Source: CAWIJK01 sp963836375
GTDB lineage: Bacteria; Actinomycetota; Acidimicrobiia; Acidimicrobiales; RAAP-2
NCBI GenBank assembly: GCA_963836375.1
Contig: CAWIJK010000002.1
Location: 992,001 to 1,056,000, forward strand
Length of the DNA stretch: 64,000 nt
Direction: 5' to 3'
The translations under genes were made by a program, and so were the position numbers. Of this stretch, positions 43,364 through 50,485 are shown piece by piece. The stretch's first letter is position 1. Each line of letters starts with the position of its first letter. The notes beneath the pieces are model-generated. The model was given only the letters and a program-made list of their open reading frames with translations, did not search any database and was not told where the DNA came from.

Positions 43364-43767
43364 GCGAACGCCGCCGCCTCGGCCCGGCCGAGGCGTTGGT
43401 CGAAGAGACCGCTGCCTTCGTGCTCGGCCGCTCACCCGAGCTGTTCGGCGCCGGTGGGCGGGTGCCGCCCGGGGCCTGGCTCAACCCCGTAGTGCACCAG
43501 GAGCCCGAGCGGGTGACCGCCCTGGCCGCAGCCCTCGGGACCCGGCGATCCGGCTGGGGGACGTGAGAGTGGGCGGTAAGCACGCTGGCCGGAGAGTTGG
43601 CCCGGCTGAGCCGGAGAGACCCCGAAACCATGCGGGCCCTCCAGGATGAAGGCCTGCTGCCGCTCGAGCTGGTCCTGCTCAGCCACCCGGTCCCGGACCT
43701 CTCGGCGGCCGAACTGGTCGCACTGGCCTCGGCCCGGCTCCGCCTGGGCTCGGATCTCGACGACTGA
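43360..43767 (+). pseudogene. Small helical protein interrupted by an in-frame TGA
   Basis: Frame 1 from ATG 43360 encodes a 68-residue stretch (GPAEALVEETAAFVLGR, PPGAWLNPVVHQEPERVTAL) ending at TGA 43564-43566. The same frame then continues for 67 codons with equally coding-like content (STLAGELARLSRRDPETM, LVLLSHPVPDLSAAELVAL) to TGA 43767. No start with a ribosome-binding site serves the second part before ATG 43630. A single C-to-T change in a CGA codon would create the stop. I do not recognise the family. It may be a pseudogene, a sequencing error, or two short genes. Confidence 0.5.
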
Positions 43768-43828
43768 CCGACCGGCTCACCGGGTGCCGTCGGGACCCGC
43801 TGTCGGTGGGGGCCCCGTGCGCCGGCGC

Positions 43829-44443
43829 TCAGTGGCCGCGCGAGGCGATGGGGTGCGCGGCGCGCGACAGGCCGGCAGCGACGCAGTCGAGCTCGTCGCC
43901 GGCGTCGCGGGTCAGGGCGCTGACCTTGGCCGCGTTGGCGTCGCTGGCCGCGGCGACGGCCGCCCGCTGCACGTCGATGGCGGCGTCGATCACGTCGGCC
44001 ACTTGTCGACGGAGGTCCGAGGTGTCCGAGGCCCCCGACCGGGGCGCGGGCTCGACCCGCAGGATCCGGTCCACGTCGGAGGACACGGCGCGGATCCGCC
44101 GGCACAGGGAGGGGAGTTCGGCCACCGACGCTCCCCCCTGGGCGGCCACCCCGACGGCGGACTCTGCCGCGTCGACCGCGCGCCACATCTCCCGACGGGC
44201 CCGCTGGGGGGTCCACCCGTGCACGTCGTCCCAGGTGAAGTGGGACGCCCACGGGGAACGACGGCTCTGGACATACGACCAGGCGCCGGCCACGGTCTGC
44301 CCGGCGACGTGGTTGCGGACCTGGCGATACTTGCGCCGCCCCCAGAGCACCAGCAAGGTCAGGCCCACCGCCGCCGCCAGCAGCAGCAACAAGATGAGCA
44401 GCAGCAGCCCGACGATGAGCTGGGGAAGGATGGAGCCGGCCAC
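43829..44443 (-). CDS. Membrane-anchored coiled protein of unknown function
   Basis: 204 residues. A single strong membrane helix occupies residues 4-30 (LPQLIVGLLLLILLLLLAAAV and on), followed by a basic border (WGRRKYRQVRN) and a mostly helical cytoplasmic region rich in Ala, Asp and Arg (VADVIDAAIDVQRAAVAAAS). The start GTG 44443 is fixed by TATACT 6 nt upstream on the minus strand. No family recognised. It lies between the interrupted small gene and a deacetylase, with no overlap to either. Confidence 0.7.
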   Translation of the reverse strand: MAGSILPQLIVGLLLLILLLLLAAAVGLTLLVLWGRRKYRQVRNHVAGQTVAGAWSYVQSRRSPWASHFTWDDVHGWTPQRARREMWRAVDAAESAVGVAAQGGASVAELPSLCRRIRAVSSDVDRILRVEPAPRSGASDTSDLRRQVADVIDAAIDVQRAAVAAASDANAAKVSALTRDAGDELDCVAAGLSRAAHPIASRGH

Positions 44444-44449
44444 GAAGCG

Positions 44450-44455
44450 AGTATA
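44450..44455 (-). promoter_or_regulatory. -10 hexamer of leaderless promoter for membrane protein gene
   Basis: Minus-strand TATACT, the closest match to consensus in the set, 6 nt upstream of GTG 44443. Confidence 0.6.
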
Positions 44456-44531
44456 CGGCCGGGACCTGCGCCCAAGAAGTCCCCCCATGGAGGGGCCGGA
44501 CCGGGCAGAGCGGCCCCGCTCCCCTCCCTGG

Positions 44532-45575
44532 TCAGATCGACCCGGGCGAACCCCCGGCCTCGAGGGCCCGCTCGCGGGCCGATCGGTGGATGCCCCGAAG
44601 GGCCTCGAGGTCCTCGGCGCCGGGGCCTCCGTGCGTTGGCGCCTCCCGCTCGGCGGTCCCGCCCAGCAGGGCGCCGAGCGTCGCCTCGACCGAGTGCCGG
44701 ATGGCCCGCAGGTCGTAGCCGCCCTCCAAGAAGAGCACCACCCGGCCCGGCGAGGGCGCGTAGGACGCCGCACGGCGGGCCAGCCCAGCGAAGTCGGCGC
44801 TCGAGAGGGCCAGTTCGGCCAGCGGGTCGTCACGGTGGGCGTCGAACCCGGCGGACACGAGGACCCAGGTCGGCGCGAACGCGTCCACCACCGGGGTGAC
44901 CAGTTCTCCGAAGGCCCGCTGGACCACGTCACCGGTGGCCCCCGGAGGAAGCGGGATGTTGACCGTCGTCCCCGGGGCGTCCCTCCCGCCCACCTCTTGG
45001 GGGTGGCCGGTCCCCGGGTACAGGGGCCACTGGTGGGTGGAGACGTAGAGGACATCGGGGTCGTCCCAGAAGATGGCCTGGGTGCCGTTGCCGTGATGAA
45101 CGTCCCAATCGACGATCAGGACCCGCTCGCCGCGCGCCGTCAGGGTCGCCGCCGCCACGGCGACGTTGTTCACCAGACAGAAGCCCATCGCATGGTCGGC
45201 CATGGCGTGGTGGCCCGGCGGCCGGCTGGCCACGAACGCGTAGCCCTCGCCCGCCGCGTCGAGGGCCTCGATGGCCGAAAGTCCGGCCCCCGCAGCACGC
45301 CGTGCCGCCCGCCACGAGTCGGCCGTCACGAAGGTGTCGGGATCGGCCCGACCGCCGCCCGACGCACTGAGCTCGGCCAGCCCGTCGAGGTAGGAGCGGG
45401 TGTGCACCAGGGCCAGCGACTCGACCTCGGCCAGCCCCGGGTCGATCAACGCCAGCTCGTCGCCCAGGCCCAGGTCCCGCACACCCTCCATGGCCGCGGT
45501 GACCCGGGCCGGGCGCTCGGGGTGACCGCCGCCGTCGTGTTCGTGTTCCCCGGTGGGCCCGGCGACGATCAGCAC
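44532..45575 (-). CDS. Histone-deacetylase-family (class II-like) deacetylase
   Basis: 347 residues. The HDAC superfamily motifs are complete: EHDGGGHPERPAR at the N-terminus, RPPGHHAMADHAMGFC (catalytic His pair), VDWDVHHGNGTQ (zinc Asp and His), SAGFDAHRDDPL (zinc Asp) and FLEGGYDLRA (transition-state Tyr). Bacterial members deacetylate polyamines, acetoin-related compounds or proteins; the substrate is not evident here. GTG 45575 follows GAGAAT with a 6-nt gap, a weak leaderless-type signal. Confidence 0.9.
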   Translation of the reverse strand: MLIVAGPTGEHEHDGGGHPERPARVTAAMEGVRDLGLGDELALIDPGLAEVESLALVHTRSYLDGLAELSASGGGRADPDTFVTADSWRAARRAAGAGLSAIEALDAAGEGYAFVASRPPGHHAMADHAMGFCLVNNVAVAAATLTARGERVLIVDWDVHHGNGTQAIFWDDPDVLYVSTHQWPLYPGTGHPQEVGGRDAPGTTVNIPLPPGATGDVVQRAFGELVTPVVDAFAPTWVLVSAGFDAHRDDPLAELALSSADFAGLARRAASYAPSPGRVVLFLEGGYDLRAIRHSVEATLGALLGGTAEREAPTHGGPGAEDLEALRGIHRSARERALEAGGSPGSI

Positions 45576-45624
45576 CGGCCCATTCTCGCGCCCGGCGCGG
45601 CCCGGCCCACCCGAAGGGCCCGGC

Positions 45625-45672
45625 CTCAGTGGCCGAGTGGCCCAGTGGCTGAGTGGCTCAGTGGCTCAGTGG
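45625..45672. repeat. Degenerate octamer array at the stop of the 190-residue gene
   Basis: Six 8-bp units on the plus strand: CTCAGTGG, CCGAGTGG, CCCAGTGG, CTGAGTGG, CTCAGTGG, CTCAGTGG. The minus-strand TGA stop (45668-45666) is inside the last unit. Confidence 0.8.
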
Positions 45673-46238
45673 CTCACCATGCTCGGGGCCAGGCCGATCT
45701 CGGCCCGGAGGCGGTCCTGGTAGTCGCGGAAGGCCTGCCAGAGCATCTGGCGGCCGTTCCCGTCGTCGGCGTCGAGGTCGTAGCCGAGCAGGTAGGCGTG
45801 GTCGACGACCTCCAGCCACGCCTGGCCGTGGGCGTCCTCGGCCACGGCGCGCACCGTGTCGAGCCCATACCCCTGGTTGGTCCGCACGTTCTCGGAGTAG
45901 GCGGCGATGATCTCGTCGGGGGTCACCAGGAGCCGCTGCTCGCGCAGGCATTCATAAAGGGCCTTGGCCACCCGTCCGACCCCCACCGCCGGGATCCCGT
46001 AGGCCTGGAGCACCACCGCGCCGGATTGGACGATCTGGACCTGGCACCGGTTGGCCGTCGGCCCCGGGCAGCTGGCGTCGCCGGTGACTCTAACCTCGAC
46101 GCCGTCGCGGTGGCGCATGCCGACGGCACGACGGGCCTTCCCGAGCGTGAGCACCTCCACCGACTGGCGCTCGGTCGGTCCGGGTGCGAACGATCGCAGC
46201 GAACGGACGACGGTCTCGATGACTGCCGGGTAGCCCAT
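45666..46238 (-). CDS. Conserved-looking protein of unknown function
   Basis: 190 residues, soluble, no signal peptide or membrane segment. Features are SVEVLTLGKARRAVGM, a paired-cysteine segment (SCPGPTANRC) near residues 56-65, VVLQAYGIPAVGVGRVAKALYECL, and a helical acidic C-terminus (YDLDADDGNGRQMLWQAFRDYQ). ATG 46238 follows GGAGGAGAGG. I do not recognise the family. The stop codon lies in an octamer repeat array. Confidence 0.65.
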   Translation of the reverse strand: MGYPAVIETVVRSLRSFAPGPTERQSVEVLTLGKARRAVGMRHRDGVEVRVTGDASCPGPTANRCQVQIVQSGAVVLQAYGIPAVGVGRVAKALYECLREQRLLVTPDEIIAAYSENVRTNQGYGLDTVRAVAEDAHGQAWLEVVDHAYLLGYDLDADDGNGRQMLWQAFRDYQDRLRAEIGLAPSMVSH

Positions 46239-46373
46239 GGCCTCTCCTCCGCCCCCCGGCCGCCCGGCCGGAGTCGGGCCTTTCTTAGTGCACCCGGCGC
46301 GCCAGGTGGCGCATCCGGGCGCACCTGGGGCGCCGTGTCCCGCGAGGGTCGGTCGGCCCGAGGGGCGACCGGC

Positions 46374-46601
46374 TCAGCTGCGGGCGTCCCGTTTCATCTC
46401 CCCGGTCAAGAACTCGTGGAGGGTGTACTCGAAACGCCAGTGGTCGAGCTCGGCCGAGGCCCGACCCCGCCAGGTGCCGTACACGGCGACCGCCCGGCGC
46501 CAACCGGCCCGCCGGGCCAGGACCGCCACGAAGATCAACGGTGCGAACAGGCTCAACGCCGCCGCCCCCACACCTACCTTGACTTCCCGTCCCACCGACA
46601 T
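46374..46601 (-). CDS. Small single-pass membrane protein
   Basis: 75 residues. ATG 46601 follows GGAGGGAG. One hydrophobic segment (VGVGAAALSLFAPLIFVAVLA) occupies residues 9-29; the rest is basic and amphipathic (WRRAVAVYGTWRGRASAELDHWRFEYTL, in parts) and likely cytoplasmic. Unknown function; it sits between a protein of unknown function and the end of the sulfate transporter operon. Confidence 0.6.
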   Translation of the reverse strand: MSVGREVKVGVGAAALSLFAPLIFVAVLARRAGWRRAVAVYGTWRGRASAELDHWRFEYTLHEFLTGEMKRDARS

Positions 46602-46691
46602 GGTGCACACTCCCTCCTGGCGCCACCGTAGGCGAGACGGGCCACCCCCCAGGGCCGATCGGAGCGTATGAGGCACGGATCGGGGCGGGCC

Positions 46692-47726
46692 CTATGAGCG
46701 CACGGGGGCGGGCAGGGGCGCTCGGTCGGGACGGGCCAGCGCCTCGTCCCCCGACGGCTCGGCGCCGGCCTGGCCCGTCGGCCCGGCGGACTCGGCCAGG
46801 GCCACTCGGACCTGGTCCCCGGGCGACAGGTCGAGTTCGGCCGCGCTGCCCCGGCTGAGCTGGGCCCAGACCGCCGCGCCGTCGGCCAGGGCCAGGTCGA
46901 CGCGTATCTCGAAGCCGAGATGGGTGATGCGCTCGACGGTGGCCCGCACGCCGCCGAGATCGGGGTCCCGGTGTACGACCAGGTCATGGGGCCGGACCCA
47001 GCGGCTGTCCCACAAGGTGGCCGGGCCGAGGAACTTGAGCACGAACTCGTTGGCCGGGCGGTCGTACATGGCGGCGGGGGCGCCGATCTGCTCGAGCCGC
47101 CCCTCGTTGATGATCACCAGGCGGTCCGCCACCTCCATCGCCTCTTCCTGGTCGTGGGTGACCAAGAGCGTGGTCACCGAGATCCGGGTGTGCAGCTCGC
47201 GCAGCCAGGCCCGGAGCTGCTGGCGGACCTGGGCGTCGAGGGCCCCGAACGGCTCGTCCAGCAAGAGCACCCGCGGCTCGATGGCCAGGGCCCTGGCCAG
47301 GGCCATGCGCTGGCGCTGCCCGCCGGAGAGCTGGGAGGGGTACCGGTCCGCCAGGTGCGAGATGCGCACCAGATCGAGCAGTTCGTCGACCCGCGCCCGG
47401 ACCTCGGCCTTGGGACGGCGCCGGACCTCGAGCCCGAAGGCCACGTTCCGACGCACCGTGAGGTGGCGGAAGGGCGCGTAGTGCTGGAAGCAGAAGCCGA
47501 TCCCCCGGTCCCGCACAGGAACGGCGGTCACGTCCTCGCCGTCGATCTCGACGGTGCCGGTGTCGGGCACCTCCAGGCCGGCGATGATCCGCAACAGGGT
47601 GGACTTGCCGCCGCCGCTCGGTCCAAGAAGGGCGGTCAGGGACCCCTCGGGGACCTCGAGGGTCACGTCGTCGAGAGCGACGGCGTCTCCGAACCGCTTG
47701 GAGACGTCTCGGATGCTGATCGCCAT
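46692..47726 (-). CDS. cysA: Sulfate/thiosulfate ABC transporter ATPase
   Basis: 344 residues. Walker A GPSGGGKST, Q-loop QHYAPFRHLTV, signature LSGGQRQRMALARAL, Walker B VLLLDEPFGALD, and switch TLLVTHDQEEAME. A C-terminal TOBE-like domain (residues 240-320) is typical of CysA. It powers sulfate uptake through CysT/CysW with the binding protein encoded upstream. Its first 64 bases overlap the 3' end of cysW in another frame, an unusually long overlap. Last gene of the sbp-cysT-cysW-cysA operon. Confidence 0.9.
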   Translation of the reverse strand: MAISIRDVSKRFGDAVALDDVTLEVPEGSLTALLGPSGGGKSTLLRIIAGLEVPDTGTVEIDGEDVTAVPVRDRGIGFCFQHYAPFRHLTVRRNVAFGLEVRRRPKAEVRARVDELLDLVRISHLADRYPSQLSGGQRQRMALARALAIEPRVLLLDEPFGALDAQVRQQLRAWLRELHTRISVTTLLVTHDQEEAMEVADRLVIINEGRLEQIGAPAAMYDRPANEFVLKFLGPATLWDSRWVRPHDLVVHRDPDLGGVRATVERITHLGFEIRVDLALADGAAVWAQLSRGSAAELDLSPGDQVRVALAESAGPTGQAGAEPSGDEALARPDRAPLPAPVRS

Positions 47727-48523
47727 CTCCGCTTCCTCCTCTCAGGGTCCGAGCCCAACACGACCAGCACCATCAGAGCCAGAAGGGCCAAGATGACGGC
47801 GCCGGCGTAGGCGCCGGTGGGGTTGAGGTTCTCGATGCTGTCCTGGATGAACAAGGTGAGCGTCTCGGTCCGCCCGGCGATGGCCCCCGAGACGATGACC
47901 ACGGCCCCGAACTCCCCGAGGACCCGGGCGGTGGTGAGGGTCACCCCGTAGGCGAGGCTGCGTCGGATCGACGGCAGGGTGATCCGGCGGAACGTCGTCA
48001 CGGGCCCCGCCCCGAGGGTGGCCGCCGCCTGCTCCTGTTCGGTACCGATCTCTTGGAGCACCGGGAGGACCTCGCGCACGACGTAGGGCAGGGCCACGGC
48101 GGCGGACGCCATGACGATCCCGGGAACCGAGAAGATGATCTCGATGCCGTGGGCGGCCAGCCAGTTCCCGAACCAGCCGACCTTGCCGTAGACCAGGATC
48201 AGCGACAGGCCGATGACGACCGGCGAGATGGCCAGCGGGATGTCGACGAGGGCGTCGAGCAGCCACGAGCCGGGGAACCGGTGCCGGGCCAGGATCAGGG
48301 CCACCCCAACGCCGAACACCGTGTCGAGGGGCACGGCGATCAGCACCACCAGCAGGGTCAGCCACAGGGCGTGGAGCGCGTCGGGTGTGGTGACGGCGTT
48401 CAACGCTGTGACCAAGCCGTGCTCGAAGGCACGGTAGAAGACCGAGGCCACCGGGATCACGACTAGCAGGCCCAGGTACCCGAAGGCGGCCAGTCGGATC
48501 GGCCAGCGCCAGGGCGAGGTCAC
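47663..48523 (-). CDS. cysW: Sulfate ABC transporter permease CysW
   Basis: 286 residues with six membrane segments. The permease loop EQEQAAATLGAGPVTTFRRITLP carries the EAA motif that docks on CysA, and ARVLGEFGAVVIVSG is highly typical of CysW/CysT. The last 20 residues are basic and Ser-rich and lie in the overlap with cysA. The start overlaps the cysT stop by 4 bp. Confidence 0.88.
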   Translation of the reverse strand: MTSPWRWPIRLAAFGYLGLLVVIPVASVFYRAFEHGLVTALNAVTTPDALHALWLTLLVVLIAVPLDTVFGVGVALILARHRFPGSWLLDALVDIPLAISPVVIGLSLILVYGKVGWFGNWLAAHGIEIIFSVPGIVMASAAVALPYVVREVLPVLQEIGTEQEQAAATLGAGPVTTFRRITLPSIRRSLAYGVTLTTARVLGEFGAVVIVSGAIAGRTETLTLFIQDSIENLNPTGAYAGAVILALLALMVLVVLGSDPERRKRRWRSASETSPSGSETPSLSTT

Positions 48524-49377
48524 AGCGACTCGTCGATCTCGAAGCGGCGCCGGAGGAGGCCGATGCCCACGAGCACCCCGAGGGCGACGACGATGAGCAC
48601 GACCGACACCGCGGCGGCCGACGAGAGCTCGTCACTCTGGGTGAGGCTGTAGATCCACGATGACGCCACCTCGGTCTTGAACGGCAGGTTGCCCGAGATG
48701 AGGACCACCGATCCGAACTCCCCGATGGCCCGGGCGAAGGCGAGCCCGGCACCGGCCAGCATCCCCGGAGCGACGCTCGGGAGGACGATCCGCCGGAGCA
48801 CGGTGGCCGGCGAGGCACCGAGGGAAGACGCCGCCTCCTCGGTCTCTTGGTCCAGCTCGGCCAAGACGGGCTGGACCGAACGCACGCAGAAGGGCAGGGT
48901 CACGAAGGCCAGGGCCAGCATGATGCCGATCCTGGTGCCAGCCACGTTGACCCCGAAAGGGCTGTCGGGGCCGTACAGGGTGAGCAAGGTGAGGCCGGCG
49001 ACCACCGTCGGTAGGGCGAAGGGAAGGTCGATGACCGCGCCGAGCACCCGCTTCCCTGGGAACTCGTCGCGGACGAGCACCCAGGCGATGACCAGACCGG
49101 CCAGCGAGTTGAAGATGGCCACGGCGACCGAGCACACGAAGGTGAGCTTGAGCGCGGCCAGCGCCTCGGGCTCGGAGATGGCCGACCAGAACGATCCCAG
49201 CCCGGTACTGAACGCCTTGCTCAAGATGGCGGCGATCGGCAGCAGGACCAGCAGGCTCAGGTAGGTGATGGCGAGCGCGGGCCCGGCCATCCGCCCGACC
49301 GTCCGACCGAGATGGCGGTGCGGACGGGCAACCATCAGGCGGCGGGAGGCCGCCGAGCTGATCCCGACGTCAGCCAC
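48520..49377 (-). CDS. cysT: Sulfate ABC transporter permease CysT
   Basis: 285 residues, six membrane segments. EAA loop QETEEAASSLGASPATVLRRIVLP and ARAIGEFGSVVLISGNLPFKTE are diagnostic of CysT (CysU). With CysW it forms the membrane channel of the sulfate importer. It begins 8 bp inside the 3' end of the binding-protein gene. The N-terminal 25 residues are basic and precede the first helix. Confidence 0.88.
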   Translation of the reverse strand: MADVGISSAASRRLMVARPHRHLGRTVGRMAGPALAITYLSLLVLLPIAAILSKAFSTGLGSFWSAISEPEALAALKLTFVCSVAVAIFNSLAGLVIAWVLVRDEFPGKRVLGAVIDLPFALPTVVAGLTLLTLYGPDSPFGVNVAGTRIGIMLALAFVTLPFCVRSVQPVLAELDQETEEAASSLGASPATVLRRIVLPSVAPGMLAGAGLAFARAIGEFGSVVLISGNLPFKTEVASSWIYSLTQSDELSSAAAVSVVLIVVALGVLVGIGLLRRRFEIDESL

Positions 49378-50401
49378 TCGAGGTCGAGACCCCGAGGCCC
49401 TGCTCGATCTTGGCCACCACCCCGGTCGACGGGGTGAAGAACACGGTATTGACCTTGGTCCAGCCGCCCAGCGAGCCGATCGTGAAGAGGACCTTGGGCT
49501 TGGGGAAATTGAATTGGGCGGCCACCGAGGCCAGGACCGGGCGGTAGCCCTGCTGGCCCCAGATCTTCTGGCCAGCCGGTGAGAGGAGGAAGGCCAAGAA
49601 GGCCTTGGCCGCCGTCGGGTTCGAGGCGTCCTTGGTCACGGCGATCGGGTTCTGGATCAAGATGGTCTGGGGTGGGGTGACCACCGTCACCGGCTCGCCC
49701 TTGCTCTTGGCGTAGAGCGCGTCGTCCTCGTAGTCAAGCAGGACGTCGCCCTGTCCCGACAGGAAGGTCTGCAGGGCGTTACTGGCGCTGCTCGGCTGGG
49801 CCACGGTGTGCTTCAGCAATGCGCCGAGGTAGGCCGTCGCCTGGGCCTTGGACTTGCCCAGGGCCAGCTGCGCACCGTAGGCGGCCATGAGGTTCCACTT
49901 CGCGCTGCCCGAACTAAAGGGGTTCGGCGTGATGACCTGGACACCTGACTTCACCAGATCTGCCCACGTGGTGATGTGTTTGGGGTTGCCCGGACGGACC
50001 ACGAACGACACGATCGAGTTGGTGACGAACCCCTTGGTCGGCCCGGCGCTCCACGACGGCGAGACGGTCCCGGCCTTGACCAGCTTCTGCATGTCGGGGC
50101 TCAAGGAGAAGTTCACGACGTCGGCCGGCAAGCCCTGGGTGACCGCGGTGGCCTGGGTCCCCGACGGCCCGTAGGACTGGCTGAAGGTCACGCCGGCCCC
50201 GGCCTTGGTGGTCACGAAGGCGCTGATCAGCTTGGCGAAGGCCGGCTTCGGGGTCGAGTAGGCCACCAGGGCGACCGAACCACCGGTGGCCGCTTGGGCC
50301 CCGGCGGCCGGGGCGGCGACGCCCAGGGCCGTGACCAGGGCCACGGCGGCGAGGGCGACCGGTCGACGGGCGCACCGGGGAGTGCGAGAACGGCGAGTCA
50401 T
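49370..50401 (-). CDS. sbp: Sulfate-binding protein of the ABC importer
   Basis: 343 residues. A signal peptide (ARRPVALAAVALVTALGVAAPAAGAQA) precedes the binding domain. Family signatures are ALVAYSTPKPAF, SYGPSGTQATAV, VVNFSLSPDMQKL, and ITPNPFSSGSAKWNLMAAYG with the Asn-Pro sulfate loop. It captures sulfate or thiosulfate outside the membrane and delivers it to CysT/CysW. ATG 50401 has a strong sigma70-type promoter close upstream and almost no leader. Confidence 0.9.
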   Translation of the reverse strand: MTRRSRTPRCARRPVALAAVALVTALGVAAPAAGAQAATGGSVALVAYSTPKPAFAKLISAFVTTKAGAGVTFSQSYGPSGTQATAVTQGLPADVVNFSLSPDMQKLVKAGTVSPSWSAGPTKGFVTNSIVSFVVRPGNPKHITTWADLVKSGVQVITPNPFSSGSAKWNLMAAYGAQLALGKSKAQATAYLGALLKHTVAQPSSASNALQTFLSGQGDVLLDYEDDALYAKSKGEPVTVVTPPQTILIQNPIAVTKDASNPTAAKAFLAFLLSPAGQKIWGQQGYRPVLASVAAQFNFPKPKVLFTIGSLGGWTKVNTVFFTPSTGVVAKIEQGLGVSTSSG

Positions 50402-50436
50402 CCCATAGGTTTTAGCGTTTCTATAGGATTTGTCAA
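50402..50436 (-). promoter_or_regulatory. Promoter and repeat pair upstream of the sulfate importer operon
   Basis: Minus-strand TTGACA (50436-50431), 16-nt spacer, TAAAAC (50414-50409), then 7 nt to ATG 50401. Two direct repeats read CATAGG (50404-50409) and TATAGG (50422-50427) on the plus strand, 18 bp apart, one beside the start and one in the spacer; their position suits a repressor binding site. Confidence 0.5.
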
Positions 50437-50473
50437 GTCATCCCGAGCGCCTGAACCCGGGCCAGCTCAGACC

Positions 50474-50479
50474 TACCGT
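50474..50479 (+). promoter_or_regulatory. -10 hexamer of leaderless promoter for second OafA-type gene
   Basis: TACCGT, 6 nt upstream of GTG 50486. Confidence 0.5.
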
Positions 50480-50485
50480 TTGGCC

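Noticed and set aside
43564..43566. Selenocysteine at the in-frame TGA
   Set aside because: No SECIS-like hairpin follows closely, no selenoprotein family matches, and the flanking residues do not look like a redox site.
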